A stretch of 64,000 nucleotides of DNA, taken from Acidisoma sp965199065 (GTDB lineage Bacteria; Pseudomonadota; Alphaproteobacteria; Acetobacterales; Acetobacteraceae). Each line of letters starts with the position of its first letter. Position 1 is the stretch's first letter. Shown piece by piece: positions 17,076 to 25,970 of this stretch. Made by a program: the position numbers and the translations under genes. The stretch is from positions 496,001-560,000 of the forward strand of contig NZ_CBDAQN010000001.1 of assembly GCF_965199065.1 (NCBI RefSeq), written 5' to 3'. A model generated the notes under the pieces. It had not been told where the DNA came from. It ran no database searches and saw only the letters and a list, made by a program, of their open reading frames with translations.

Positions 17076-18665
17076 CTAGAAGGTCAGCGATGTCGCCTGC
17101 ATCACAAGAGGCAGCGTCCGCACCATCGCAAGCACGTCCTCCGGAACCGGCTCATCGACCGAGACGAGGCAGATGGCGTCGCCTCCGGCGCTCGCGCGGC
17201 CGAGATGGAACGTCGCGATATTGATGCCGGCACCGGCGAGGGTCGCGCCGAACCGTCCGATGAACCCAGGCTTGTCCTGGTTCGTTACGTAGAGCATATG
17301 GTGGCTGAACTCGGCCTCCACCGGGATGCCCTTGATCTCGACGAGCCGAGGTTTCGATCCCGCAAAGAGAGTGCCCGCGACGGAACGCATGATGCCGTCG
17401 GTCGCGACCGTGATGCGGATGAGCGTCTGATACTCGCTGGCGCGGTCATGCACCGCCTCGGTGACTTCGATGCCACGCTCGCGCGCAAGCACTGGTGCGT
17501 TCACCATGTTCGCGCCCGTAATCATCGGCGCCATCAATCCAGCCAATGCGGCGGCAGTCAGCGGCTTGTAGTTGAGCTGAGCAACGGCGCCCTCGTACTC
17601 GACCGAAACATGCGTGACGACGCCGTCCTTGGCCTGGGTCAGCTGCCCGGCGAATTCACCGAGCAGGCGCGCGAGGTCCATGTAGGGGCGCACGCGCGGC
17701 GCATCCTCGGCCGAGATCGCCGGCACGTTGATCGCGTTGGCGACGGCGCCCGTCAGCAGGTAGTCGCTCATCTGCTCGGCGACCTGAAGCGCCACGTTCT
17801 CCTGCGCCTCGGCGGTGGCGGCGCCCAGATGCGGCGTGCAGATCACCGTGTCGAGCGCGAAGAGCGGACTTTCCGTGGCGGGCTCGACCTCAAAGACATC
17901 GAGCGCGGCGCCGGCGACCTTGCCGGAGGTAAGACCTTCGAGAAGTGCGGCCTCATCCACCAGTCCGCCGCGGGCGCAGTTCACGATGCGAACGCCTGGC
18001 TTCATGGCGGCGATCGTTGAGCGGTTGATGATGTTGCGCGTTCCGTCCACCAGCGGGGTGTGGAGGGTGATGAAGTCCGACCGGGCGAACAGTTCCGGCA
18101 GATCCGCCTTCTCGACCCCGAGTTCGACCGCGCGCTTGTCGGTCAGGAAGGGATCATAGGCGAGCACCTTCATCTTCAGCCCGACGGCGCGGTCGGCCAC
18201 GATCGAGCCGATATTGCCGCAGCCGATGATGCCGAGCGTCTTCGCGGTCAGCTCCACGCCCATGAAGCGGTTCTTCTCCCACTTTCCGGCGCGGGTGGAG
18301 GCGCTCGCCTCAGGCAGTTGCCGGGCGAGGGCGAACATCATCGCGATCGCATGTTCGGCTGTGGTGATCGCATTGCCGAAAGGCGTGTTCATGACGACGA
18401 CGCCGTGGGCGGTAGCCGCCTTGATGTCGACGTTGTCGACGCCGATGCCGGCGCGGCCGACGACCTTCAGGTTGGCCGCGACCTCCAGCAGCTCCTTCGT
18501 CACCTTGGTGGCGGAGCGGATGGCGAGACCGTCATAGCCGCCGATGATGGCGCGGAGTTCAGCCGGCGGCAGGCCGGTCTTCACATCCGCCTCGATGCCG
18601 CGAGCCCGGAAAATCTCGATGGCGGCGGGCGAAAGCTTGTCGGCGATCAATACTTTGGAGGCCAT
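17076..18665 (-). CDS. serA: D-3-phosphoglycerate dehydrogenase
   Basis: 529 residues; oxidises 3-phosphoglycerate to 3-phosphohydroxypyruvate with NAD, the first step of serine synthesis, in the cytoplasm. Seen are the nucleotide motif GIIGCGNIGSIVADRA, the catalytic Arg in NCARGGLVDE, the Glu in LDVFEVEP and the His in CTPHLGAAT. After the catalytic part come the allosteric-substrate-binding region (about residues 315-450) and a C-terminal ACT domain (YVTNQDKPGFIGRFG), the long form of the enzyme that is often serine-inhibited. The frame is open further upstream to 18980 but ATG 18665 gives the usual MASKVLIADKLS start and lies 5 bp after the serC stop, so serC-serA form an operon. Confidence 0.97.
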   Translation of the reverse strand: MASKVLIADKLSPAAIEIFRARGIEADVKTGLPPAELRAIIGGYDGLAIRSATKVTKELLEVAANLKVVGRAGIGVDNVDIKAATAHGVVVMNTPFGNAITTAEHAIAMMFALARQLPEASASTRAGKWEKNRFMGVELTAKTLGIIGCGNIGSIVADRAVGLKMKVLAYDPFLTDKRAVELGVEKADLPELFARSDFITLHTPLVDGTRNIINRSTIAAMKPGVRIVNCARGGLVDEAALLEGLTSGKVAGAALDVFEVEPATESPLFALDTVICTPHLGAATAEAQENVALQVAEQMSDYLLTGAVANAINVPAISAEDAPRVRPYMDLARLLGEFAGQLTQAKDGVVTHVSVEYEGAVAQLNYKPLTAAALAGLMAPMITGANMVNAPVLARERGIEVTEAVHDRASEYQTLIRITVATDGIMRSVAGTLFAGSKPRLVEIKGIPVEAEFSHHMLYVTNQDKPGFIGRFGATLAGAGINIATFHLGRASAGGDAICLVSVDEPVPEDVLAMVRTLPLVMQATSLTF

Positions 18666-18670
18666 GCGCG

Positions 18671-19855
18671 TTACTCCGCCGCTTTGGGTGATGCAAGTTC
18701 CTGGGCGAGCTGGGCGTAGGCCCAGTCGAGCCAGGGCAGCAGAGCGGCGATGTCCGCCGTCTCGACCGTGGCGCCGCCCCAGATGCGGAGACCCGGCGGC
18801 GCATCCCGATACGAGGCGATGTCGTAGGCGACACCCTCGGCGTCGAGCACGGCCGCCAACCGCTTCGCGACCTTCGCCTGGTTTCCCGGATCGAGCGCGG
18901 CGAACCAGGGCGCGGTGATCGTCAGGCAGATCGAGGTGGAGGAGCGGTTCGCCGGGTCCTGCGCCAGGAAGCCGGCCCACTCGCTGGTCGCCACCCAGTC
19001 GGCAATGCAGGCGAGGTTCGCTTCGCTGCGGGCGATGAGGCCGGGCAGGCCGCCGATGCTCTCGGCCCAGCGCAGCCCGTCCAATGCGTCCTCGACGCAG
19101 AGCATGGAGGGCGTGTTGATGGTTTCGCCCGCGAAAATGCCTTCGATGAGCTTGCCGCCGCTGGTGAGGCGGAAGATTTTCGGCAACGGGCGAGGCGGCT
19201 TGTAGCTCAGCAGGCGGGCGACGGCGCGGGGCGACAGGGCGAGCATGCCGTGCGCGGCCTCGCCGCCCAGCACCTTCTGCCAGGACCAGGTGACGACATC
19301 GAGCTTGTCCCAGGGCAGCGCCATGGCGAAAGCGGCCGAGGTCGCGTCGCAGATGACGAGGCCTTGGCGGTCGGCCGCGATGAAGTCGCCGTTGGGGAAG
19401 CGCGCGCCCGAGGTCGTGCCGTTCCAGGCGAGCACCACGTCATGGCCAGGATCGACGGCGGACAGATCGGGCAGAGCGCCATACTCGGCGCCGAGCACGC
19501 GGGCGCCGTCGAGCTTCAGCTGCTTGACGGCGTCTGTCGCCCAGCCTTCCGAGAAGCTTTCGTGAACGAGGACATCCACGGGCCGCTCGCCGAGCAGGGA
19601 CCACATCGCCATCTCGACCGCGCCCGTGTCGGACGCCGGGACGATGCCGAGTTTCCAGTCCGTCGGCATGCCAAGGATCGCACGGGACCGGGCGATGACT
19701 TCGGCGAGGCGCGCCTTGGGTTCGCTGGCGCGGTGACTGCGGCCGAGCATGGCCCCGGCGAGCGCTTCCAACGTGAACCCAGGGCGCTTGGCGCAGGGAC
19801 CGGAGGAGAAATTCGGGATCTGCGGACGGAGGTCCGGTTTCGCAACGAGTGCCAT
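18671..19855 (-). CDS. serC: Phosphoserine aminotransferase
   Basis: 394 residues; PLP enzyme converting 3-phosphohydroxypyruvate and glutamate to phosphoserine and 2-oxoglutarate. The N-terminus NFSSGPCAKRPGF, the GRSHRASEPKARL segment and the PLP-lysine region TWSWQKVLGGEAAHG are typical of the alphaproteobacterial SerC group, which differs from the E. coli type. ATG 19855 follows the purine-rich AAAGGGAGAG. It is followed within 5 bp by serA, the second gene acting in the same pathway (serA product is its substrate). A hairpin in the leader, described separately, may influence expression. Length is usual for this group. Confidence 0.95.
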   Translation of the reverse strand: MALVAKPDLRPQIPNFSSGPCAKRPGFTLEALAGAMLGRSHRASEPKARLAEVIARSRAILGMPTDWKLGIVPASDTGAVEMAMWSLLGERPVDVLVHESFSEGWATDAVKQLKLDGARVLGAEYGALPDLSAVDPGHDVVLAWNGTTSGARFPNGDFIAADRQGLVICDATSAAFAMALPWDKLDVVTWSWQKVLGGEAAHGMLALSPRAVARLLSYKPPRPLPKIFRLTSGGKLIEGIFAGETINTPSMLCVEDALDGLRWAESIGGLPGLIARSEANLACIADWVATSEWAGFLAQDPANRSSTSICLTITAPWFAALDPGNQAKVAKRLAAVLDAEGVAYDIASYRDAPPGLRIWGGATVETADIAALLPWLDWAYAQLAQELASPKAAE

Positions 19856-19881
19856 TTTGGCTCTCCCTTTCAGAAGAGAAG

Positions 19882-19899
19882 CGCCCCGGTGGGGGGGCG
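19882..19899 (-). promoter_or_regulatory. GC-rich hairpin in the serC leader
   Basis: Minus-strand reading gives a 6-bp all-GC stem (CGCCCC with GGGGCG, loop of six) followed by the pyrimidine-rich TTCTCTTCT, about 25 bp upstream of the serC start. It could be an attenuator-like or stability element, or simply chance in GC-rich DNA. No known riboswitch is recognised. Confidence 0.25.
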
Positions 19900-20074
19900 T
19901 GACCCGCCGCGGCGTTTAGCGGATCGGGCGCGGCTCGGCAACAGGCGTAACCGCAGGCCCGGCCGTGCCGAACAACGGACCGAGGCGGCCTCAGCCTTTG
20001 AACAACCGGTCTCTGTTAAGCGAAGCGCTGCGCGATTACGGTGCCGCCATGATCTGGCCGATGCGCACCCCACC

Positions 20075-20662
20075 GTGACCGATGACCTGGAACATCGTCT
20101 CGCCCGGCTGATGGCCGCGGCGCAACAGGGGGATGGACCCGCTTATCAGGCGCTGCTGCGGGATTGCGTGCCGGTCGTCGCGGCCTCGGCTCGCCGGCAG
20201 GGCGTGACACCGGATCGTGTGGATGATGTGGTGCAGGAGGTTCTAATCGCCGTTCACCGTGCTCGCGCCACCTACGACCCGGCGCGGCCTTTTCTGCCCT
20301 GGCTGCGGGCGATCGCCCAGCGCCGCGCCATCGACGGTCTTCGCCGCCATTGGCGACAGGCGGTGCGCGAGGTGCATGATCCGGTCGCCTATGAGAGCCA
20401 TGCGCAGGAGACAGCCGAGGCCGACGACGTGCTCGATGCGCAATCCCGGGCTCTGGCGCTGCGCGCCTCGATCGCCGGGTTGCCGCCCGGGCAGCGGCAG
20501 GCGGCGGAGCGGCTGGGTTTGCAGGGGCAGACCTTGGAGGAGGCGGCGGCCGAAACCGGCCGCTCGAAGGTTGCGCTGAAGGTCAATCTGCACCGGGCGA
20601 TCAAGGCGCTCCGTGGCAAGCTGGGCGGTCCGGCGGGTGCGGGGGAGGCTGACGATGTCTGA
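20075..20662 (+). CDS. ECF-family RNA polymerase sigma factor (SigF-like)
   Basis: 195 residues. Sigma region 2 is visible in VDDVVQEVLIAVHRARATYD and the following WLRAIAQRRAIDGLRR; region 4 is LPPGQRQAAERLGLQG to GRSKVALKVNLHRAIKALR, a helix-turn-helix. It directs RNA polymerase to a small regulon, in related bacteria often linked to metal or oxidative stress. The next gene overlaps it by 8 bp and encodes a six-helix NrsF/DUF1109 membrane anti-sigma, so the pair resembles Caulobacter SigF-NrsF. The frame is open far upstream; GTG 20075 gives the expected N-terminus (VTDDLEHRLARLM) but ATG 20111 cannot be excluded. Divergent from serC across a 219-bp gap. Confidence 0.85.
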   Translation: MTDDLEHRLARLMAAAQQGDGPAYQALLRDCVPVVAASARRQGVTPDRVDDVVQEVLIAVHRARATYDPARPFLPWLRAIAQRRAIDGLRRHWRQAVREVHDPVAYESHAQETAEADDVLDAQSRALALRASIAGLPPGQRQAAERLGLQGQTLEEAAAETGRSKVALKVNLHRAIKALRGKLGGPAGAGEADDV

Positions 20663-21314
20663 GGCGACCCGTTCAGACGAGCCCTCGCACGACCAGTTGA
20701 TCGAGCGCCTGACCGCCGATCTGCGCCCGGTGCGGCCGGTGTCGCCCGCCCGGCTGGCGGCAGGGTGGCTGCTGGTCGTCGTCGTCTTCGCGGGCTACCT
20801 GGCTTCGATGGCCGATCTGCACGCGATGATGCGGCGGCTCATGGCGGCGCCCGATATGTGGCTTGCCGCCGTCGGCTCGGCCCTGACCGGCATTCTGGCC
20901 GTTGTGGCCGCCTTCATGACGAGCGTTCCCGGCCGCAGCACGCGTTGGGCGCTCTTGCCGCTTCCGCCTCTGGCCCTGTGGATTTGGGAAAGCGGGATGG
21001 GCTGTGCCCGAAGCTTTCATCTGCCGGGCGTCCATGATGCGAGTTTCGGCGACAGCGATCATTGCTTCATGTTCATTTGCGCGCTCTCGCTGCCGCTGTC
21101 GCTGCTGCTGATGGTGCTGCTGCGCTGGACATTCCCATTGCGGCCAAACCTGACGCTGGCGCTGGGCGGCTTGGCGGCGGCGGGAATGGCGGCCACCCTG
21201 CTGAATTTCTTCCACCCGTATGATGCGTCGGTCAGCGACCTTGTCTTTCACGCGGTTGCGGTGGCGCTGGTGGTGGTGGCCAATCGCCTGTTCGGAGAAC
21301 GGCTGTTCCGGTAG
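20655..21314 (+). CDS. NrsF/DUF1109-type membrane anti-sigma factor
   Basis: 219 residues from ATG 20655, which overlaps the end of the sigma gene by 8 bp. After a short cytoplasmic N-terminus (LIERLTADLRPVRPVSPARL) there are about six hydrophobic helices, including one with WIWESGMGCARSFHLPGVHD. This is the layout of DUF1109/NrsF proteins, which hold the cognate ECF sigma at the membrane until a stress signal arrives. Conserved cysteines in these proteins take part in sensing; Cys residues are visible in GMGCARS and DHCFMFIC. The tight overlap supports co-translation with its sigma. The inducing signal cannot be read from sequence. Confidence 0.85.
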   Translation: MSEATRSDEPSHDQLIERLTADLRPVRPVSPARLAAGWLLVVVVFAGYLASMADLHAMMRRLMAAPDMWLAAVGSALTGILAVVAAFMTSVPGRSTRWALLPLPPLALWIWESGMGCARSFHLPGVHDASFGDSDHCFMFICALSLPLSLLLMVLLRWTFPLRPNLTLALGGLAAAGMAATLLNFFHPYDASVSDLVFHAVAVALVVVANRLFGERLFR

Positions 21315-21356
21315 AATGCGCGTGACGGCGCGCGCGAGCCGAGGAGGCGTCTGTCC

Positions 21357-21815
21357 CTGGACCTTCGACCAGATCATGGACCCGGACTTCTGGCCCCGGT
21401 AGCCAGCTTCTTCACCGGCCGCTGGTCGGTCGTCCGCCGCATCCGCGACATCGGAGCACGCGAAGCCGGACACTTGCGCGGCACCGCCGTCTTCGAGCCA
21501 ACCGCCGACGGTGTCCGCTTCGTGGAACACGGCGTGCTCGTCCTGCCTCACGCATGCGTCGAGGCGCGGCGGGATTATCGATTTGTCATCGAGAGCGATA
21601 CCGCGTTCAGCGTTTTTTTTGCCGATGGCCGCTTCTTCCATCGGGCAAAGGTCGCCGCCGGCGTTGCGTCCGCCCAGCATGATTGCGCGCCCGATACCTA
21701 TCGCGGCCGCTACCGCTTCCCGAACGCCGACCGCTGGAGCCTGAGCTGGCGCATCACCGGGCCGCGCAAGAACCTCGTGATCAGCACCATCTTTTCACGA
21801 ACCGGCGCTGGATAA
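21357..21815 (+). CDS. DUF6314-like protein with an unusual start
   Basis: About 152 residues. The sequence ASFFTGRWSVVRRIRD, GTAVFEPTADGVRFVEHGVL, RDYRFVIESD, AFSVFFADGRFFH and CAPDTYRGRYRF matches what I know of DUF6314, small lipocalin-like proteins of unknown function. There is no in-frame ATG or GTG before the conserved start; the frame is closed at 21312. A GAGGAGG at 21341-21347 is 9 nt ahead of an in-frame CTG (21357), which I use. A TTG at 21474 would cut off the conserved beginning. It follows the anti-sigma gene closely and its 3' end overlaps the convergent DUF1223 gene by 21 bp. Function unknown. Confidence 0.6.
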   Translation: MDLRPDHGPGLLAPVASFFTGRWSVVRRIRDIGAREAGHLRGTAVFEPTADGVRFVEHGVLVLPHACVEARRDYRFVIESDTAFSVFFADGRFFHRAKVAAGVASAQHDCAPDTYRGRYRFPNADRWSLSWRITGPRKNLVISTIFSRTGAG

Positions 21816-22511
21816 CGCGGCGGCGGCGCGGATGCGTCCGTCCGCCTGCTGCAACAGCACGGCGGCCCGCTGCCCCGCGGGCCTGGGGACATCGACATGC
21901 AGGGCGCCGCCGCTCCACATCGCGATCGGGCGGATCGACCGCACGATATCCACCTCCGTCTCGGTCAGGCCGCCGTTCTCGCCGCGCCCGATAGCCGTGA
22001 CGTGCCGGTCGTCATAGCCGACGAGCCAGATTTCTCCGCTCCCCGAACCCGACGCCGCATCAACGGTGAGGCCGGACCCTCGGTCCGAGAGGCCGAGCGC
22101 CACCGGCGGCAGAGCGGCACGGTCCGCGGTCGCCTCGGCGATGGCCGCCGCGACGGCATCCTGGTCCGAGCCCACGGCTTGCCGCGAACCGCCGACCACC
22201 AACTGCGGCGTATAGACTTCGCTTCCGAGCAGCCTGTCGTAGGTCTGCTGGCGGGCGGTGGCTGCCGGCATGGAGAATGGGTCTTTCCAGCCGAGGCTGT
22301 CCCAGTAGTCGATGTGGAAATCGAGCACGAGGACGTCGGGGCGCTCGCGCTGCAACTCGCCCAGGTAACGGTCGGCCGGCGGGCAGGAGGAGCAGCCTTG
22401 CGAGGTGAACAGCTCCAACACCAGAGGATCGCCTGCGGCGGCCATCGCGAATGGCACCGAAGCGACGGCCTCGATCACGACCCCGAGCAGCAGCGGAACG
22501 AACCATTTCAT
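21795..22511 (-). CDS. DUF1223 exported thioredoxin-like protein
   Basis: 238 residues from ATG 22511, the start of a clear signal peptide (MKWFVPLLLGVVIEAVAS to AMAAAG). The mature part opens with LVLELFTSQGCSSCPPADRYL, the CxxC-bearing signature of DUF1223, followed by VLDFHIDYWDSLGWKDPFS and YTPQLVVGG. The fold is thioredoxin-like and the protein should sit in the periplasm; the biochemical role is not established. An upstream start at 22541 exists but would bury the signal peptide behind ten charged residues. Convergent with and overlapping the DUF6314 gene. The family assignment is confident, function open. Confidence 0.88.
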   Translation of the reverse strand: MKWFVPLLLGVVIEAVASVPFAMAAAGDPLVLELFTSQGCSSCPPADRYLGELQRERPDVLVLDFHIDYWDSLGWKDPFSMPAATARQQTYDRLLGSEVYTPQLVVGGSRQAVGSDQDAVAAAIAEATADRAALPPVALGLSDRGSGLTVDAASGSGSGEIWLVGYDDRHVTAIGRGENGGLTETEVDIVRSIRPIAMWSGGALHVDVPRPAGQRAAVLLQQADGRIRAAAALSSAGS

Positions 22512-22562
22512 GACGGCACCCCATTCGTTTCGATGGGACATTCGTGCCGGTATGAAGGCCGG

Positions 22563-23624
22563 TTACGCGCCCGCGCGACGCTTCGCGAGCCGGATGCCGA
22601 AGCGGCGGGCCGGTTCCTCCACGGTGGCCCAGGTTATTGTCGCCAGACCCAGCAGCAGGGCCAGCATGAGCAGCGTCCACAACATGCCGTCCGCCGCGTG
22701 GCCGAGGCCAAGCCGCCCCGGCGGCAGCCAGACGAAGGCAAGGCCAATGAGCGTCGGATGGATGAGATAGAGGGAAAAGGAGATCCGCCCCAGCCAGACG
22801 CACCAGCCCGCGCCGAGACCGCGCGCGATGACACCGCACTCTGCTGCCAGCCCCCAGATGAGCACCGCCGCGAAGACCGGGATGAGCCGCAGATGGTCGC
22901 CGAGCACCGCGAGCAGGATGGCGAGAAGTGCCGCGGCCTCGATGAGGCTTGCGGTGCGCGGGCGAGGGCGTCGCACCAGCACCGTCATCTGCTGCACCGC
23001 CATCCCCAGCCCGAAACCGGCGAGGCCGCGCGCGACGGCGGGCCACCCCCAGACCATGTCGGATTGCACGTGACGCTCGATCGCCGCCATCATCAGCAGA
23101 ATGAGCACGCAACCGACGAACTCCAGCCGCCGCATCGCCCCGATCACGAGCGGGAAGAGCACGTAGCACAGGAGTTCGACGCCGATGGACCAGCTGACCG
23201 TGTTCCAGGTCAGGCCATGAAGCAGATAAGGCTGGAGCAGCAGAACGACGATGGGCAGGTCCCGCAGCCTCTCGGTCGGATCGTGATTGCCGAACCGCGC
23301 TTCGCTCCACACCCAAAGGCCGAGGATCAGGGCCAGCACGAAGAGGTGCAGGGGATAGACGCGGAAGATCCGGCGGAGGAAGAAGTCGCGAAGGCCTGGC
23401 AGGGTGAGGTCCCGGTGGACCGCGGTGATGACGAAGCCGCTCAGCACGAAGAAGATGTCGACCGCCACGTAGCCGGGACGGAAGAGCCATCCCGCGGCAT
23501 CGTAACCGGCATAGGCCAGGACGAATTGCAGGTGATGCCCGACGACCCAAAGCGCCGCGAAGCCGCGGATCGAGGTGAGCGGCAGGTTCTGGTGCCGCAG
23601 CGGTGCGGCGGCGGCCTCGCTCAA
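22563..23624 (-). CDS. Acyltransferase 3 (OafA/YrhL-type) membrane protein
   Basis: 353 residues with about ten hydrophobic helices. The N-terminal signature LTSIRGFAALWVVGHHLQF contains the conserved Arg and catalytic His of acyltransferase family 3; FFVLSGFVITAVHRD and FFLRRIFRVYPLHLF follow. Members O-acylate (mostly acetylate) surface glycans such as lipopolysaccharide or exopolysaccharide at the inner membrane. It overlaps thiD by 4 bp and seems co-transcribed with glmM-thiD. In an organism producing cellulose and other polymers an O-acetylation role is plausible, but the acceptor is unknown. Confidence 0.9.
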   Translation of the reverse strand: MSEAAAAPLRHQNLPLTSIRGFAALWVVGHHLQFVLAYAGYDAAGWLFRPGYVAVDIFFVLSGFVITAVHRDLTLPGLRDFFLRRIFRVYPLHLFVLALILGLWVWSEARFGNHDPTERLRDLPIVVLLLQPYLLHGLTWNTVSWSIGVELLCYVLFPLVIGAMRRLEFVGCVLILLMMAAIERHVQSDMVWGWPAVARGLAGFGLGMAVQQMTVLVRRPRPRTASLIEAAALLAILLAVLGDHLRLIPVFAAVLIWGLAAECGVIARGLGAGWCVWLGRISFSLYLIHPTLIGLAFVWLPPGRLGLGHAADGMLWTLLMLALLLGLATITWATVEEPARRFGIRLAKRRAGA

Positions 23625-24478
23625 AGGCGGCTGAGCGCCTCGATGCGGGCCGGATCGACAGTGACGCCGTGGCCGAGCGGGCCGTGTCCGGCGCCGAGGC
23701 CGGGCGCGCCACGGATCGCCGCAGAGATATAGGCGCGGGCGCGCCTCACCGCATCCTCGAGCGGCATGCCCTGCGCGAGGCCCGTTGCGATGGCGCTCGC
23801 CAAGGTGCAGCCGGTGCCGTGAGTGCTGGTGGAGACGATCCGCTCGCCGGTCATCGCGACCAGCCCGGCGGAGGTTGCCCCCCTTGTCGCAAGGATGTCG
23901 GTGACGGTCGCGCCCGTGAGGTGTCCGCCCTTCACCAGCACAGCGCCGGCACCGAGCGCCAGCAGCGCCTCGGCCGCGCGCCTTTGATCCGCTTCATCGG
24001 CAATCCGCACGCCAAGGAGCAGTTCCGCTTCGGGAATATTCGGGGTGATGACGGTCGCCAGAGGGATGAGGCGCGTCTTCAGGGCGTGCAGAGCCTCCTC
24101 GCTTTGCAGCCGGTCGCCGCTGGTCGCAACCATCACCGGGTCCATGACGAAGGGGAGCGCTGGGGTCAGCCGTTCCGCGAAATCTGCGACGGTCTCGATG
24201 GAGGCGATGTCCGGCAGCATGCCGGTCTTGATGGCGTCGGCGCCGATATCGGACATAATGGCGTCGATCTGCGCCCGCAGGAACTGTTGTGGAACCAGAA
24301 GCACGGCCGACACGCCGCGCGTGTTCTGGGCGGTGAGGGCGGTCAGTGCCGTCGTCGCGAACCCGCCCAACGCCATGATCGCCTTGATGTCGGCCTGGAT
24401 ACCGGCGCCGCCGCCGCTATCGGATCCGGCGATGACGAGAACGCGCCCCGGCTTTGTATGGTTCGCCGCGTGGCTCAA
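23621..24478 (-). CDS. thiD: Hydroxymethylpyrimidine/phosphomethylpyrimidine kinase
   Basis: 285 residues; phosphorylates HMP and HMP-phosphate to HMP-diphosphate in thiamine synthesis. The ribokinase-fold signature VLVIAGSDSGGGAGIQADIK is at the N-terminus, TALTAQNTRGV follows, and the catalytic region STHGTGCTLASAIA is near residue 240. Overlaps with glmM upstream (4 bp) and the acyltransferase downstream (4 bp) point to one transcript. No other thiamine gene is nearby, and no TPP riboswitch was seen, which fits a gene expressed from a housekeeping operon. Confidence 0.95.
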   Translation of the reverse strand: MSHAANHTKPGRVLVIAGSDSGGGAGIQADIKAIMALGGFATTALTALTAQNTRGVSAVLLVPQQFLRAQIDAIMSDIGADAIKTGMLPDIASIETVADFAERLTPALPFVMDPVMVATSGDRLQSEEALHALKTRLIPLATVITPNIPEAELLLGVRIADEADQRRAAEALLALGAGAVLVKGGHLTGATVTDILATRGATSAGLVAMTGERIVSTSTHGTGCTLASAIATGLAQGMPLEDAVRRARAYISAAIRGAPGLGAGHGPLGHGVTVDPARIEALSRL

Positions 24479-25872
24479 GCGGTGGTTTCCGGCGTGCGGG
24501 CGACGGCGGCGATGACCTCGCAGACTTCACCGACGATGCGGGCGATGAGCGCATCGTCCTCGGCCTCCGCCATGACACGGATGAGCGGTTCCGTGCCGCT
24601 CGGGCGGATGAGCAGGCGGCCCTCGGGCCCAAGCGCCGCCTCGGCTGCCGTGATAGCGGCCTTGACCCGGGCATCGCCGAGCGGTGAGGGACCGGAGAAA
24701 CGCACGTTGCGGAGCAGCTGAGGCGAGGGTTTGAACACCCGGCACACCTCGGAGGCCGGCGCGCCCTGCCGCACGAGCACGGCCAGCACTTGCAGCGCGG
24801 CCACCAGGCCGTCGCCGGTGGTCGAGAAATCGGACAGGATGACGTGGCCGGACTGCTCGCCGCCGAGGTTGATGCCGAGCGCCCGCATCCGCTCGCCCAC
24901 ATAGCGGTCGCCGACCTGGGTGCGATGGAGGTCGAGGCCCAGGCCCCGCAGGAAGGTCTGGAGCCCGAGGTTGGACATCACGGTTGCCACGATGCCGCTG
25001 CCCGTCAGCCGGTCGGTCTTCGCCCAGGAGCGGGCGATGAGCGCCAGGATCTGGTCGCCGTCGATGATCTCGCCATGCTCGTCCGCCAGGATGAGGCGAT
25101 CCGCGTCGCCGTCCAGCGCGATGCCGAGGTCGGCCCCATGTTCCACGACGGCGGCGCAGAGCTGGTCGGGCACCGTCGATCCGCAGCCGCGATTGATGTT
25201 GAACCCGTCGGGCGAGACGCCGACCGGGATGACCTGGGCGCCGAGTTCCCAGAGTGCCGTGGGCGCCACGCGATAGGCGGCGCCGTTCGCGCAATCGACG
25301 ACGATCTTGAGGCCGTCGAGACGCAGGCCCTTGGGAAAGGTGCCCTTGACGCCCTCGATATACCGGCCGGCGGCGTCGTTCAGCCGCCGTGCGCGGCCGA
25401 GGGACTCCGGGGTCGCCAGTTCGGGCCGGAGATCGGTCGCCATCCGGGCCTCGATGGCGGCCTCATGGGCGTCGGAGAGCTTCACCCCGTCAGGGCCAAA
25501 CAGCTTGATGCCGTTATCCTCGAATGGATTGTGCGAGGCCGAAATCATGACGCCGAGGTCGGCGCGCAGGCTGCGGGTGAGCATGGCGATGGCGGGCGTC
25601 GGCAGCGGCCCGGCAAGGACCACGTCCATGCCGGCGCCGAGGAACCCGGCGGTCAGCGCCTGCTCGATCATATAGCCGGAGAGGCGGGTGTCCTTGCCGA
25701 TGAGCACCTGATGGCGGTGGCTTCCGCGGGTGAACATGAGGCCTGCCGCCTGCCCGAGGCAGAGCGCGGTTTCGGCTGTCATCGGGTGGATGTTGGCGCG
25801 GCCGCGGATGCCGTCGGTGCCGAAGAGGGAGCGGGGTTGTGACGCCGCGGGCTTTGTCGTGCCGTTGCTCAT
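24475..25872 (-). CDS. glmM: Phosphoglucosamine mutase
   Basis: 465 residues; interconverts glucosamine-6-phosphate and glucosamine-1-phosphate for UDP-GlcNAc, peptidoglycan and lipopolysaccharide. The start SLFGTDGIRGRAN, the active-site loop GVMISASHNPFEDNGIKLFG with the phosphoserine at about 113, the metal loop ALDGDADRLI and the C-terminal RPSGTEPLIRVM are all present. The frame is open upstream to 25992 but ATG 25872 gives the family start. It sits in the usual alphaproteobacterial string ftsH-folP-glmM. 98 bp separate it from folP. Identification secure. Confidence 0.97.
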   Translation of the reverse strand: MSNGTTKPAASQPRSLFGTDGIRGRANIHPMTAETALCLGQAAGLMFTRGSHRHQVLIGKDTRLSGYMIEQALTAGFLGAGMDVVLAGPLPTPAIAMLTRSLRADLGVMISASHNPFEDNGIKLFGPDGVKLSDAHEAAIEARMATDLRPELATPESLGRARRLNDAAGRYIEGVKGTFPKGLRLDGLKIVVDCANGAAYRVAPTALWELGAQVIPVGVSPDGFNINRGCGSTVPDQLCAAVVEHGADLGIALDGDADRLILADEHGEIIDGDQILALIARSWAKTDRLTGSGIVATVMSNLGLQTFLRGLGLDLHRTQVGDRYVGERMRALGINLGGEQSGHVILSDFSTTGDGLVAALQVLAVLVRQGAPASEVCRVFKPSPQLLRNVRFSGPSPLGDARVKAAITAAEAALGPEGRLLIRPSGTEPLIRVMAEAEDDALIARIVGEVCEVIAAVARTPETTA

Positions 25873-25970
25873 GGTCTTCTGCGCCTCGCGAATGCGGCCC
25901 GGAGTGTGTCCGGAATCTGGATGGTGTAGCGGCGGCGGCGCGGACAGGCAATTCAACCGAAATACACCGT

